From Takakia lepidozioides (Eukaryota; Streptophyta; Takakiopsida; Takakiales; Takakiaceae): a stretch of 64,000 bases of DNA. The position numbers and the translations under genes are program-made. Location: the NCBI GenBank assembly GCA_030704615.1, contig CM060732.1, positions 42,265,053-42,329,052 of the forward strand. Reading direction: 5' to 3'. Under the pieces are notes generated by a model. The model saw nothing but the letters and a program-made list of their open reading frames with translations. It was not told where the DNA came from and ran no database searches. Below, piece after piece: positions 26,964 to 36,935 of the stretch (its first letter is position 1; each line of letters opens with the position of its first letter).

Positions 26964-29840
26964 GTTTATGGAGTATGGAATATAACCCCTAAACGACGAA
27001 GCGACCCGAAGCGGGTCGTTTCCGTCGGGCACCAGCTCCACCTCCTTTGGATGTGAGTGGATGGAGGTGGGTCCGGAAGATAAAGTGAGGGGGTTAAGGA
27101 GAAGCACACGTGCGAATTTAAAGCACCCTGAAATATTAAAAGCTATGCTCCCTAGAATTTTTCAAAGCGCAAATTCAGCGTTGACTTGCCTACGTGGTAG
27201 GCCAAATGAGGAATTTTGAAAACAACATCTAAGGCTCAGATTTTATCAAAAATGCCAAAACTTTTTGACAAGGCACTATGTAATGTTAGTGGGCACTTAC
27301 TTCCCAGAGAATTAGAAAACAAAAATCATATCAGATTTCACATACAAAGCACCCATTTTTGGCAGATTCGCCTGAAATTTGGTGTGAGGGTTTGGAATGC
27401 AGCACTACACTAGACCATGGCACTTTTTCTCCCAGCAAAAATTTGCAACAACGATTTTTTTCTTGGTCAAACATGAAGTTTTGGTGTTTTTTTTAATTTT
27501 TTCAAAATATATACTATTTTCAATTGTTATAATCTCCCAAACGAAACGGTGGAATCTCCCCAAGTTTGGGGTGCTTGTGCACCTGGTAGGTAGGTGTGAC
27601 TTTGTACGGTTCATCCACATGGATGAACAGGGGTAGGCAGCTACAGGCTGACGTGTGAGGGTGTCCCAAAATCCATCGTCGCTTAAGGCTTAAAGTAATA
27701 CCATTACCAGAGGCCAAGACTCTTATCAAAGCAAAAGTGATTTACCCTACCATGTCTACTTCATCCCGAAGATTAATGCCTTTCATTTGAAAAATTAACA
27801 GGCACTTACATTTCTCTTCATCACTCATCCTCTTGCTCCTTTCTATTTCCACTATTCCGCAGCATCTCTTGATCCGACAACTGTAGCTGGGTTAGAATGA
27901 CTAATCAAGGGCTACTCTAAAATAACCTGCTCTCATCTGCAAGCCAACAAGTTGACTGAAGCATCGTGTGGCTTCAGATCTGACAATAAAACCCATGTGG
28001 CATAAGATCCACCTGGTAAGAGCTTTGCATTGTAGCAGAGGGCTGTCATCTTATTTAAAGCATGATTATGTAAAGAGAAGACTTAAACAAACCACATAAG
28101 TTGTCTAAGAAGTGCAGACATCACCTAAATCATGTATTATAAGTACAGGTCAGAGCCCAGAAATCGTTAGATAGAGACAGAGAGATCAAAAAGGTTATTG
28201 CGCCCACAGGGCAAAGGCCCTGTCATACCCCAAAAAGTTCAATGTCATTTCCATCTTCTTCATCGTTGCCCACTCTCACAGTTCCACTACTAGAGATATT
28301 TAGTTCAAGCAATAACTGAACCCCACCCCCATACAAAGCATATAGAATTGCTTGATTGTGCAAGTTCAGTAAACTCGTTGGGTCAACCGTCAGGTAGTTT
28401 TGGGGCTGTTTTCTTCTAGTGTGCTTGTGTTCTTCTAGTGTGCAAAACAACGTACAATAGTGCTCCAGTGTTCATTCCTATGTCTTATTACATCGTCTTG
28501 TTCATTCTACTTAGATGCTATCTGTTTTTCTGCGCTTTTGCATGCTCTTTCCAAGCTACCTACACTGTCTCCCTAATCAATGTGCATCTCTCCAGAAAAC
28601 AATCATTCACGGGGGAAGTAATAATATTTTTGAAGATGATACAGGTTGTCAGATACATATGTGGTTTCCTAAGATTACATTCTGTTTTGTCCATTCACTG
28701 AAGGTGATCATGGAGTTTGCAAAGATTGGAGAACATTTTCAGTTTTGATGAAGTCAGAAACCGATGGAAATGTCTCAAGTGTTCGAAGGACTACCCTGCC
28801 AAGAGTATTTGAAATTTTATTTTTGGTTTCGTAGCATGTTGAGACTATGAAACATGCCTTTAGGGTTTGATTATTGGCTCTTTTCCTTGTAGTTTTGCTT
28901 GCTAAAGACAATCAATATGTCATTTTGAGATACAACCTAAAATCTATATTTTGATTTCAGAGCACATGAAAGAAAAATTATTGTTTCATAGTAAGTGTGA
29001 TACACTATTTAGTCTAAATTAGTCTAAACTATGCAACCATGGTCTGAGAAAGACATCCACCTCTCATTCTTTTTAGGTTTGAAACTTTCGGTTTGTGTTT
29101 TTCAAACCCTGAAGCACAAATTGGAACAAATAGACTGGTTTTGCTCCACATTTAGTTCATAAAATATGAGTAGTAAATGCAGACTTTCATACTGCATTTA
29201 GTTTTAGCTGTGAAACCAGATGTTTAGTTCAAAACCATCCAATGTTTCAGGGATTGAAACTTTATTTTTGGTTTCGTAGCATGTTCAAACTATGAAACAT
29301 GCATTTAGGGTTTGATGGTTCTTCTCCTTGTAGTTTTGATTGCTAAAGACATTCAATGTGTCATTTTGAGATAGAACCTAAAATCTATATTTTGGTTTCA
29401 GAACACATGAAAGAAAAATTATTGTTTCATAGTAAGAATCTAGTGTTACACATTCCCGGACCCTCGTGCTGCATGTCTAGTAGCGAAGATTCTTAATCTA
29501 CAGACGCTGTAAAACAGATAAGACATTTTTGATGAAATGCAGACGGCAACCAGAATGCTCACACGGCAAGGAGATGACAGAGGTAAATTGCAAGGCCGGC
29601 CAAGCCTCTCCTTCTGGTGTATGGGAGGAGAGAAAGATGGTAGATCCTTCGAAAAGACAGAGGAAAGAGACGTAAAAAATATAGCAGCAAACGATACACA
29701 CAACTATGCGTGATCCTTGATCCTGGATGATCGTCTCCCATGTACAGACGAGCCTGCTGTTGCAATCGTTTCTTGCATCGGGGTTGGAAGTACACGGAGC
29801 AAAAAAAATCTTGATGTCTCTTTCTCACTCACCGGCCGAG
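26964..29840. other. Intergenic region without recognisable genes
   Basis: Only short chance frames. It contains a direct duplication described separately (28800-29440) and AT-rich spacer. The final hundred bases are presumed promoter/5' UTR of the PDF-PPR gene. Confidence 0.4.
28808..29438. repeat. Direct duplication of about 185 bp, two copies 260 bp apart
   Basis: The block starting ttatttttggtttcgtagca and running through ctatgaaacatgc, agggtttgat, tccttgtagtttt, attttgagata and acatgaaagaaaaattattg occurs at about 28815-28995 and again at about 29258-29438 with a few percent of differences. No coding content and no terminal repeats were seen, so its origin (segmental duplication or an unnamed element) is unknown. 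Confidence 0.8.
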
Positions 29841-29936
29841 ATGGCAGCGTCTTCCGGCCTTCTCCTGAACGCGCATGCCCACTCCATACCCAAGGCCCTA
29901 TCCTCTGGCTCCGGTCTTGCGAGTAGCGTTGACAAG
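29841..29936 (+). CDS. First exon of the PDF-PPR gene, probable organelle targeting peptide
   Basis: ATG followed by 32 codons rich in Ala, Ser, Leu and His without acidic residues until the end (MAASSGLLLNAHAHSIPKAL, then SSGSGLASSVDK), bounded by a good GT donor (AAG|GTGAGC). The composition fits a plastid or mitochondrial transit peptide. Assignment to the downstream PDF/PPR exons is inferred from strand, spacing and the usual organelle targeting of both OSB and PPR proteins. Confidence 0.5.
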
Positions 29937-30199
29937 GTGAGCTTTCTTCATGGAGGATGTGAAGGAGTCTGAGGGAGATTGATGGAACTAAAGTATGGTA
30001 TGATCATATTGTGTGGTCTCGATTGTATCCCTCGTTGTTGAGTGAAGTTAGAATCTCGCTTTGCTCTGCAAAAATCGCTTTTACTGTCCGGATCGTACGT
30101 TTAGCAGAGCATGAAAGTAGGATGCGCAGGGTCTTTTCCCTGGAGTTTGCAAGGTACGTGGGAGGGTTGAGACCGTGGCTGCTCAGTGCTCCCTGGTCG

Positions 30200-30880
30200 T
30201 TTTCACAGACCACTGCAAAATCTCCAGACTACAGACATAATTTTGTTCAGCATTTGAGTAGTTTGGACATGGTCTACTTTTCCTCATTGTGTGGAGCCCA
30301 ATCGAGCCCAATGTGACTTGCATGAGTGTTGTTGAAAGCTCATTAGCACTCCTCCATAAAGGAACTTGTCAAAGTGTTGATGCTGTCGGATTTTCCGGCA
30401 GGAAGGCCTTCCGGAGAGCATGGAGCAGCGCTGGCATGAGTTTTTTAAAGATCCTTCAGATTGGTGGGACAATCGCAAGGTGTGGCCTCTTAGTGTACGA
30501 TGTGAAGAAGTTTTGCCCGTTCTGCAAATGTAGCCTCTTCCTATCAGTATCATTTTTTCTGCTCTTTACAAGGTGCTTGGGAGGGTCAGCTTGGTCTTAG
30601 GAGGCCGTGTTTAAACCTATGGCTGCTCAGCTGCATCTTGGTTGTATTCTCGCAGACCAACCCGAGATCACCCGACTAAGGACACAAGCATCACACACAA
30701 GAGGTCCTTTTGGGTTGATGGTTGGTTGAATCCACCGTGGGTGAAAGAAAAGCTAGCTGCTTTCATGGCACAAGGTCCAGGACAATGTGGTACCTTCTTC
30801 TTCAACACATTTCGACCTGTTTTGCTCTCTTATCAGAGTAGTCACTGTTTTCTCATGTTGAATTCTGCAAGGTAGCTGGT
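30200..30880 (+). pseudogene. PDF-motif exons of an OSB-like organellar ssDNA-binding protein (decayed)
   Basis: PDF motifs are about 50-residue ssDNA-binding modules known from plant OSB proteins. Here the first half reads EQRWHEFFKDPSDWWDNRK up to a donor at 30479|30480. The second half begins after an acceptor near 30656 with TNPRSPD, and after a roughly two-base loss continues DTSITHKRSFWVDGWLNPPW and VKEKLAAF. An additional second-half relic (TAKSPDYRHNF) lies near 30208-30245. The surrounding intron sequence is repeated as well, so the module (exon plus intron) was duplicated in tandem. The frame loss inside the PD[F]K core suggests this copy is not functional. Confidence 0.6.
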
Positions 30881-30916
30881 AGTCATGGTTTGGAGTGATT
30901 TTGACAATGTGGCAAC

Positions 30917-31012
30917 ATGAAATATCCAAAAACAGATAACATAGACGAGGAGAAGCTTTGGGATGAATATTTTTCGGACTCCAGTCGATGGTGGGACAAT
31001 CGAGGCGAAAAG
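30917..31012 (+). CDS. PDF-motif first-half exon immediately upstream of the PPR exon
   Basis: Reads MKYPKTDNIDEEKLWDEYF then SDSSRWWDNRGEK and ends at a donor (AAAAG|GTGAAT). Spliced to the acceptor at 31202|31203 it gives WWDNRGEK-IHLRGPDFKHKFTCDSLW, an uninterrupted PDF motif in the same frame as the PPR array. The 5' edge of this exon is uncertain; the ATG at about 30917 or an acceptor near 30930 are both possible. Confidence 0.6.
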
Positions 31013-31142
31013 GTGAATGCCTGTTAGATTACAGAAAAGCAGACAACAGGATGAATTACAAAGCTTTCTTGGAAATTGTCATCCTCTCACTCCCCATCAC
31101 ACCTTTAAAGTCTTGGGAGCAATTCAGCAAAGGAACTAGTGT

Positions 31143-33941
31143 GTGATAAGTAGGGTTCTCAGGCTGTCATTGTCAGCTGCTAGGGATGGAGTGTGGGTCC
31201 AGATTCATCTGAGAGGGCCGGATTTCAAGCACAAGTTTACCTGTGACTCCCTGTGGATTGATAGCTACAAGAAACCTGCATGGGGAGATGGCCAGCTGGA
31301 AGCAGCAGCAGCACAATTGATAAAATCAGGCACGTCCACCATGACCACAGCTTCCGAAAGAGGGCCAAGAGAGGGAATCCACCATGCCCCTTCTGGCACT
31401 TCTTGGCATGTGAGGATGCTATGTGAGGCAGAGCAACTGAAAGAGGCTCTACAGACTTCAAACCAAGGAGGCATTTCAGCAGATTCAGATACTTATGTCC
31501 GTCTCTTGCATAACTCCATCAAGATGAAAGGCCTGGAAGCCGGAAAGCAGGTGCACACTCACATTATCCAAAGTGGATTCAAGCCAAACGTTTTTCTATA
31601 CAATACCCTTGTCAACATGTATATTAAGTGCGGAAGCATCGTGGATGCACACCAAGTGTTCAAGAAAATGCCTGAACGAGGTTTGATCACGTGGAATATA
31701 ATGATTGCAGGATTCACCAAGCATGGGTGTGGTAGGAATGCTTTGGAGACATATGAGCAAATGATGCGGGAAGGAGTGAAGCCCAACCACATTACGTTTG
31801 TTTGCGTTTGCAATGCGTGTACGAGTCTGGCAGCCCTAGAAAAGGGCAAAAAGGTCCATGGTGACATCATCAAAGCTGGAATTGTACCAGATGTCGTGCT
31901 GAACACTGCCCTGATGAATATGTATGCCAAATGTGGGAGCATCAAGGATGCAAAGGGAGTGTTCGACATTATGGCTGAACGAAATGTGGTGTCGTGGAAT
32001 GCAATGATTGCAGGATACAGCCAGCATGGGTGCGCGATGGAGGCTTTGGAGACCTATGAGCAAATGATGCGGAAGGGGGTGAAGCCAGACCAGGTCACGT
32101 TCGTTTGCGTTTGCAATGCATGTGCAAGCCTGGCAGCCCTGCAAAAGGGCAAAGAGGTCCATGGTGACATGATCAAAGCTGGAATTGTACCAGATGTCAT
32201 TCTGAACACTGCCCTTGTGGACATGTATGCCAAAGGTAGGAGCATCGAGGATGCAAAGGCTGTGTTCGACAGTATGGCTGAACGAAATGTGGTGTCATGG
32301 AACACAATGATCGCAGGATACACCCAGCATGGGTGTGCGATGGAGGCTTTGGAGATCTATGAGCGAATGATGCGGCAAGAGGTGAAGCCCAACCGGGTCA
32401 CATTCATTTGCGTTTGCAATGCGTGTGCGAGCCTGGCAGCCCTGCAAAAGGGCAAAGAGGTCCATGGTGACATGATTAAAGCTGGAATTGTACCGGATGT
32501 CATTCTGAACACTGCCCTGGTGTATATGTATGCAAAATGCAGCAGCATCAAGGATGCCAAGGGAGTGTTTGACAATATGGCTGAACGAGACGTGGTGTCC
32601 TGGAGTGCTATGATTGCAGGATATGCGCAGCATGGGTGTGGGATGGAGGCTTTGGAGACCTATGAGCAAATGATGCGGCAAGGGGTGAAGCCAGACCAGG
32701 TCACGTTCAGTTGCGTTTGCAATGCATGTGGGAGCTTGGCAGCCCTGCAAAAGGGCAAAGAGGTCCATGGTGACATAATCAAAGCTGGAATTGTACCCGA
32801 TGTCATTCTGAACACTGCCCTCATGGACATGTATGCCAAAGGCGGGAGCATCGAGGATGCAAAGGTAGTTTTTGACAATATGGCTGAACGAGATGTGGTG
32901 TCCTGGAACGCAATGATTGCAGGATACACCCAGCATGGATGTGGGATGGAGGCTTTGGAGACCTATGAGCAAATGATGGGGGAAGGGGTGAAGCCCAACA
33001 GCGTCACGTTCATTTGCGTTTGCAATGCGTGTGCAAGCGTGGCAGCCCTGGAAAAGGGCAAAGAGGTCTATGGTGACATGATCAAAGCTGGAATTATACC
33101 AGATGTCATTCTCAACACTGCCCTCGTGGACATGTTTGCCAAATGCGGCTGCATCAAAGATGCAGAGGGAGTGTTCGACAATATGGCTGAACGAACTGCG
33201 GTGTCGTGGAATGCTATGATTGCAGGATATGCCCAGCACGGTTATGATATGGAGGCCCTGCAACTATTGGAAGAAATGCAAGTTGAAGGCTTGAAGCCGG
33301 ACAGTATCACTTTTCTATGTGTTCTCTCAGCATGTAGCCATGCTGGCCTAGTGGATGAAGGCAATTACTACTTTGACTCCCTGAGTCAAGATCATGGCAT
33401 CACTCCCACAGTGGAGCACTTTGGCTCCATGGTGGACCTTCTTGGCCGTGCAGGGCGACTGGATGAGGCAGAGGACTTCATTAACAAAATGCCAATGAGA
33501 CCAGATGCTGTGGTGTGGAGGGCCTTGCTTGGTGCCTGCAGAATCCATTGCAATGTGGAGATGGCTGAACGGGCAGCAACATCTATTCTCAAGTGTGATC
33601 ATCAGGATGCCGCAACTTATGTGTTGCTATCAAACATCTATGCCACAGCTGGCAGGTGGGACGATAGTGCAAAGGTGAGAAAATTGATGAAGGTCAGAGG
33701 GGTTAGAAAGGAGCCAGGTCGCTGCTGTATTGAGGTCAGCAACAGGGTGCACACTTTTGTTGTAGATGACAAATTGCATCCAAAAATTGAGGAAATCCAT
33801 GCTGAGCTGAGAAGATTGTCTGGGCAGATGAAGGAGGCAGGGTATGTGCCTGACACATGGTTTGTATTGCATGATGTGGGGGAGGAGCAAAAAGAATTTT
33901 CTCTTTGCCACCACAGTGAGAAGCTGGCCATAGGTTTTTAG
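31143..33941 (+). CDS. PLS-class pentatricopeptide repeat protein, E domain, with PDF motif at the N-terminus; DYW tail cut off
   Basis: RNA-binding organellar PPR protein, of the class that directs C-to-U editing. The first real codons are probably at the splice acceptor (31203), where the second half of a PDF motif (GPDFKHKFTCDSLWIDSYKK) is in frame; the first internal ATG is 31341. PPR motifs run from about 31490 (TYVRLLHNSIKMKGLEAGKQ). Six successive 101-codon P-L-S triplets begin at the tryptophan positions 31691, 31994, 32297 and so on every 303 bp, and are nearly identical (VSWNAMIAGYxQHG, MEALETYEQMM, KGKEVHGDMIKAGIVPDVIL). E and E+ motifs follow (LLGACRIHCNVEMAERA, KEPGRCCIEVSNRVHTF). 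The deaminase-like DYW domain begins with the HHSEKLA active-site box but hits a TAG stop after AIGF. The remainder is still readable downstream. Confidence 0.88.
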   Translation: MISRVLRLSLSAARDGVWVQIHLRGPDFKHKFTCDSLWIDSYKKPAWGDGQLEAAAAQLIKSGTSTMTTASERGPREGIHHAPSGTSWHVRMLCEAEQLKEALQTSNQGGISADSDTYVRLLHNSIKMKGLEAGKQVHTHIIQSGFKPNVFLYNTLVNMYIKCGSIVDAHQVFKKMPERGLITWNIMIAGFTKHGCGRNALETYEQMMREGVKPNHITFVCVCNACTSLAALEKGKKVHGDIIKAGIVPDVVLNTALMNMYAKCGSIKDAKGVFDIMAERNVVSWNAMIAGYSQHGCAMEALETYEQMMRKGVKPDQVTFVCVCNACASLAALQKGKEVHGDMIKAGIVPDVILNTALVDMYAKGRSIEDAKAVFDSMAERNVVSWNTMIAGYTQHGCAMEALEIYERMMRQEVKPNRVTFICVCNACASLAALQKGKEVHGDMIKAGIVPDVILNTALVYMYAKCSSIKDAKGVFDNMAERDVVSWSAMIAGYAQHGCGMEALETYEQMMRQGVKPDQVTFSCVCNACGSLAALQKGKEVHGDIIKAGIVPDVILNTALMDMYAKGGSIEDAKVVFDNMAERDVVSWNAMIAGYTQHGCGMEALETYEQMMGEGVKPNSVTFICVCNACASVAALEKGKEVYGDMIKAGIIPDVILNTALVDMFAKCGCIKDAEGVFDNMAERTAVSWNAMIAGYAQHGYDMEALQLLEEMQVEGLKPDSITFLCVLSACSHAGLVDEGNYYFDSLSQDHGITPTVEHFGSMVDLLGRAGRLDEAEDFINKMPMRPDAVVWRALLGACRIHCNVEMAERAATSILKCDHQDAATYVLLSNIYATAGRWDDSAKVRKLMKVRGVRKEPGRCCIEVSNRVHTFVVDDKLHPKIEEIHAELRRLSGQMKEAGYVPDTWFVLHDVGEEQKEFSLCHHSEKLAIGF
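31691..33508 (+). repeat. Six 303-bp tandem units encoding PPR triplets
   Basis: Anchor gtggaatgcaatgattgcag recurs with a 303-bp period (31691, 31994, 32297, 32600, 32903, 33206). Units 2-5 differ at only a small fraction of bases, including silent sites, which indicates recent unequal crossing-over or gene conversion rather than selection on protein alone. Confidence 0.9.
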
Positions 33942-34121
33942 CTGATCAGCACAGCCACTGGGACGCCTCTCCGTCTCATCAAGAACCTTGGGGTGTGTGG
34001 TGACTGCCACACCTCCACCAAGTTCATCTCAAAGATTGTTGGCCGAGCAATTGTTGTACGGGATGCCAACCGCTTTCACCACTTCAAAGATGGGGTTTGT
34101 TCTTGTGGGGATTACTGGTGA
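33942..34121 (+). pseudogene. DYW domain remnant downstream of the premature stop
   Basis: In the same frame after the TAG at 33939-33941 the sequence continues [59 protein letters not shown] and a TGA at 34119-34121. The zinc-binding CGDCH and CSCG residues and the terminal DYW tripeptide are all intact. The single stop therefore looks recent, or the gene is expressed as a truncated E-type protein. Confidence 0.85.
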
Positions 34122-34439
34122 AACTGTGCTTTGCTGGAAAGGTGAGTGTTGGTCCATAAACAAATTGCCTGAACTTCCCATCAAAAGAAAGTAAACAAGC
34201 AGCTAGGCTGGGATGGCTCCTCTTTGTGAATAGTGGCATCTACTTTCATCCAAAATAAACTTCCCAAAAATTCATCCATTTATTTTCAAATAACAGAGAT
34301 GTTATTGAAGGGAGGTGTTACTTGGAGAAGGCACATCAGGATCCTTTCCAAGTCTCTTCTGAACTAGAACCGGGACTGAAGAATTGTCAGATTTAATTTG
34401 AAATAGCTTCTACCTCTACGATGAAGACCCGGGGGTTTG
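34122..34439. other. 3' region of the PPR gene; nothing else seen
   Basis: Short spacer without conserved frames. Confidence 0.3.
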
Positions 34440-34890
34440 TACTCAGGAGAGACCATGGCATGGTCCAAATCAGGCAGACTGGGAAAGAGGAACAGGCCTA
34501 ACCCAAGTAGCTGGAACCGGAGAACAATAAATCCTATCTAGTCCAGCCATACAAAGATCTGCGGGACTTTTATTGTTTGACCAAGAAAATCTAAGAGCTG
34601 AGCCATCAAAATGCAAAGAATCAAAGAACCCAACAGCAAAGCAAAGTCTGTCCCAGTTGTCTGGGGACAAGGTTTGTGTGGAAGATCCGAGCCAATCTAC
34701 TGAGGAGTCCACCATATTGAAATTGCCAGCTAGAACCCAATTGGAGACCTGGGGATTGCTTAAAATCTTTGAATGGAGCAAAGACCAAAAATCAATGCGA
34801 TCCCAGAGTTGGGAGCATAAATATTGATGAAGGCACAAGAATAAATCTTGTCTTTTCCCATTGCATTGTTTTACGACTCATGTCTAGTAT
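34440..34890 (-). pseudogene. Endonuclease fragment of a second LINE family (L1-like)
   Basis: Minus-strand frame with INIYAPNSG, WVLAGNFNMVDSSVDWLGSS, then FSWSNNKSPADLCMAGLDRI and YCSP. This is the GDFN and LDR pattern of plant L1-type endonucleases with N for D in the GDFN block. It is not similar to the LINE family at 1000-7000, so it belongs to another clade. Ends are undefined and no reverse transcriptase is attached. Confidence 0.7.
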
Positions 34891-35391
34891 GACTCTACAA
34901 ATCACTACCCTACGATTGTAGTCATTAGTTTAGTAGGAACCGTTAAATTGTACCAAGTGTCATTGGAGTAGCAAAACCCCTTGTATCTATGACTCCATAG
35001 ACGACTTATAATTATATATCACATATTTATCTAAAATAAAGTATATAGATATAATGACATGGCACGTCAACTCATTGGAGTTATTGTACTTACGACTACA
35101 ATTTGACATGGTATTTGAATGATATATATATATATATATATACCTACCTTACATAATTACATGGAAATTACAGTCATAGTAATCACTTCACATACAACTC
35201 CATAAATGCACAATGATATTATATTATGACATGTAATATTGAGTCATTGAAACTACTTGGCATACAACTGAGAGATTATGATTTAATGCTGATGTGTCCA
35301 ACTTTGATACTTAGTGATTAGTAGTTGATTTGGGAGTGGTGTCTATGACTCAAGTGCCTACAATCACTATGGTTGTAGTGCCTACAATCAC
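34891..35391. other. AT-rich spacer with a TA microsatellite
   Basis: Contains a (TA)n run near 35125-35143; nothing else recognised. Confidence 0.4.
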
Positions 35392-35810
35392 TCATGACAG
35401 TAAAGGTAATTCCAGAATGGCGAAGGATCTAGAATTTGGGAAGCTACAAAAAAATGTGGACATTGATAAGCAATCATCATATTCATCTTCAAAATCTTCC
35501 TCCTCTTCCTCATCAGTATTGCTATAAGCAATAGTGTCTCTAAGACTTATTCTTGCTTCAAGAGTCTTTTCCGCATCAAGGTCAACCGCATCTTGTAAAG
35601 ATGTTTCTTGTACCAGATCTGGAAGAAGAGTAGATTTCCTCATACCTATAAAATCTACATTCTCATCTAGATTCACCTCATTGATTTCAGCCACAATTCG
35701 TTTAGCTCGTGAATCTTTAATATGAAGCACCAGCTTCCGTCCCAGCTTGGTGGTTTCATCAGGAAAGAACACTTGCTCTACTTGGGCCAAAAATCCTCTA
35801 AGTCCATGCT
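35392..35810 (-). pseudogene. Unrecognised frame with acidic tail, probably transposon-derived
   Basis: Minus-strand frame beginning RGFLAQVEQVFFPDETTKLG (the first residues in a neighbouring frame), then KLVLHIKDSRAKRIVAEINE and an acidic end (DEEEEEDFEDEYDD). The sequence looks like the C-terminal end of a plant transposon protein, but I cannot name the family with confidence. It sits in AT-rich repeat-laden DNA with no intron signals. Confidence 0.35.
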
Positions 35811-35959
35811 ACATCAAACCCTAGGAGCAAACCCTACCACAAATATCTTTAGTATTAGTATTCAAGAGTCATTATATTAATGTCGTTATTACTTATAATC
35901 ATACTACTATGAGTCAAGTTAGGAGTGTAGTCATCTGTATTTCTATCAGTACTATTATT

Positions 35960-36935
35960 AGTCAGACATATTTCATACTTTCATGTTGCCACATTGGCAG
36001 TAACATGTCAAAATCACTCCAAAACCACCATAGATCCATCAACGAGCTAACTTGCAAAATTCAACATGAAAATTTAGGGATGACTCTGATAACTGGGAAA
36101 AACATGGTGAAATGTGTTGAAGACGGTGCTTTCATTAGCAGTGCCTTGTTCTATCAATCCTAAATTGTATCTGCTTCTCTCTGTAGTCCAACAAGCATTC
36201 ACCTTTTTGTCTCCATTGTCCCACCATTGACTGGGGTCGGAAAAGTGTTCATTCCAAAGCTTCTCATCATCTCTGTTATCTGTTTTCGGATACTTTCCTG
36301 ACATTGGTACTAACTTGTCAAAGTCACTCCAAACCACCACATATCCACCCAACAAGCTAACTTACATAATTTAATATGCATCTTAGGACCGAGTATGATG
36401 AGAGGGCAAAACAGGCTTAAATATGTCGAAGAAGAAGGTGCCATCACCAGATTGTCCTTAACCTTGTATCATGATCCATGGAGGATATGACCGACCATCA
36501 ACCCAAAAGGACCTCTTATGTATGCTGCTTGTGTGTGTAGTCAAGTCGGCTTGGTTTGTGATAACCACCACGGTGCATTTGAGTAGGCAGAGATTGAACA
36601 CGGCCTGCTAAGACCAAGCTGACTCTCCCAAGAACCTTGTAAACATCAGGAAGAATACCAAATCATGGTACTGACAGGAGCCAAGAGCCCACCTTTGCAG
36701 GATGAACAAACTCTTTCAGATCGTACATTAAGAAAAAGCCACACCCTTCCCCCATCATTTGCTCATAGGACTCCAAGGCCTTCATGTTCAGCCATATTGT
36801 TGAACACTCCCGATGCAACCATGCACCTCTTTGCCTTTTTCCAGCACACGCACTACAAACGCATACAAACGTGATGTGGTCGGGCTTCACCCCTTCCCCC
36901 ATCATTTGCTCATAGGTCTCCAAAGCCTCCATCCC
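35960..36935 (-). pseudogene. Inverted partial copy of the PDF-PPR gene
   Basis: The minus strand repeats sequence from 30560-31060, exons and introns alike. Examples are the frame PKTDNRDDEKLWNEHFSDPS followed by QWWDNGDKKVNACW (36170-36310), and intron blocks such as cttgggagagtcagcttggtct near 36620. A second diverged copy of the intron block lies at about 35975-36130. Two broken PPR fragments at 36663-36932 read MEALETYEQMMGEGVKPDHI and MKALESYEQMMGEG. The order of blocks is rearranged relative to the source gene (PPR fragment upstream of PDF). Stops and frame breaks are present. Confidence 0.75.

Noticed and set aside
31143-31202. Use of the GTG at 31143 as the PPR start
   Set aside because: Non-ATG, and it overlaps an intron: the acceptor at 31202|31203 restores a PDF motif in frame.
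32295-33263. Long minus-strand open frame of 322 codons
   Set aside because: Mirror image of the repetitive PPR exon; no independent protein signature.
33938-33942. Repair of the TAG in the PPR transcript by RNA editing
   Set aside because: C-to-U editing creates rather than removes TAG, U-to-C editing is known only in organelle transcripts, and this is a nuclear gene.
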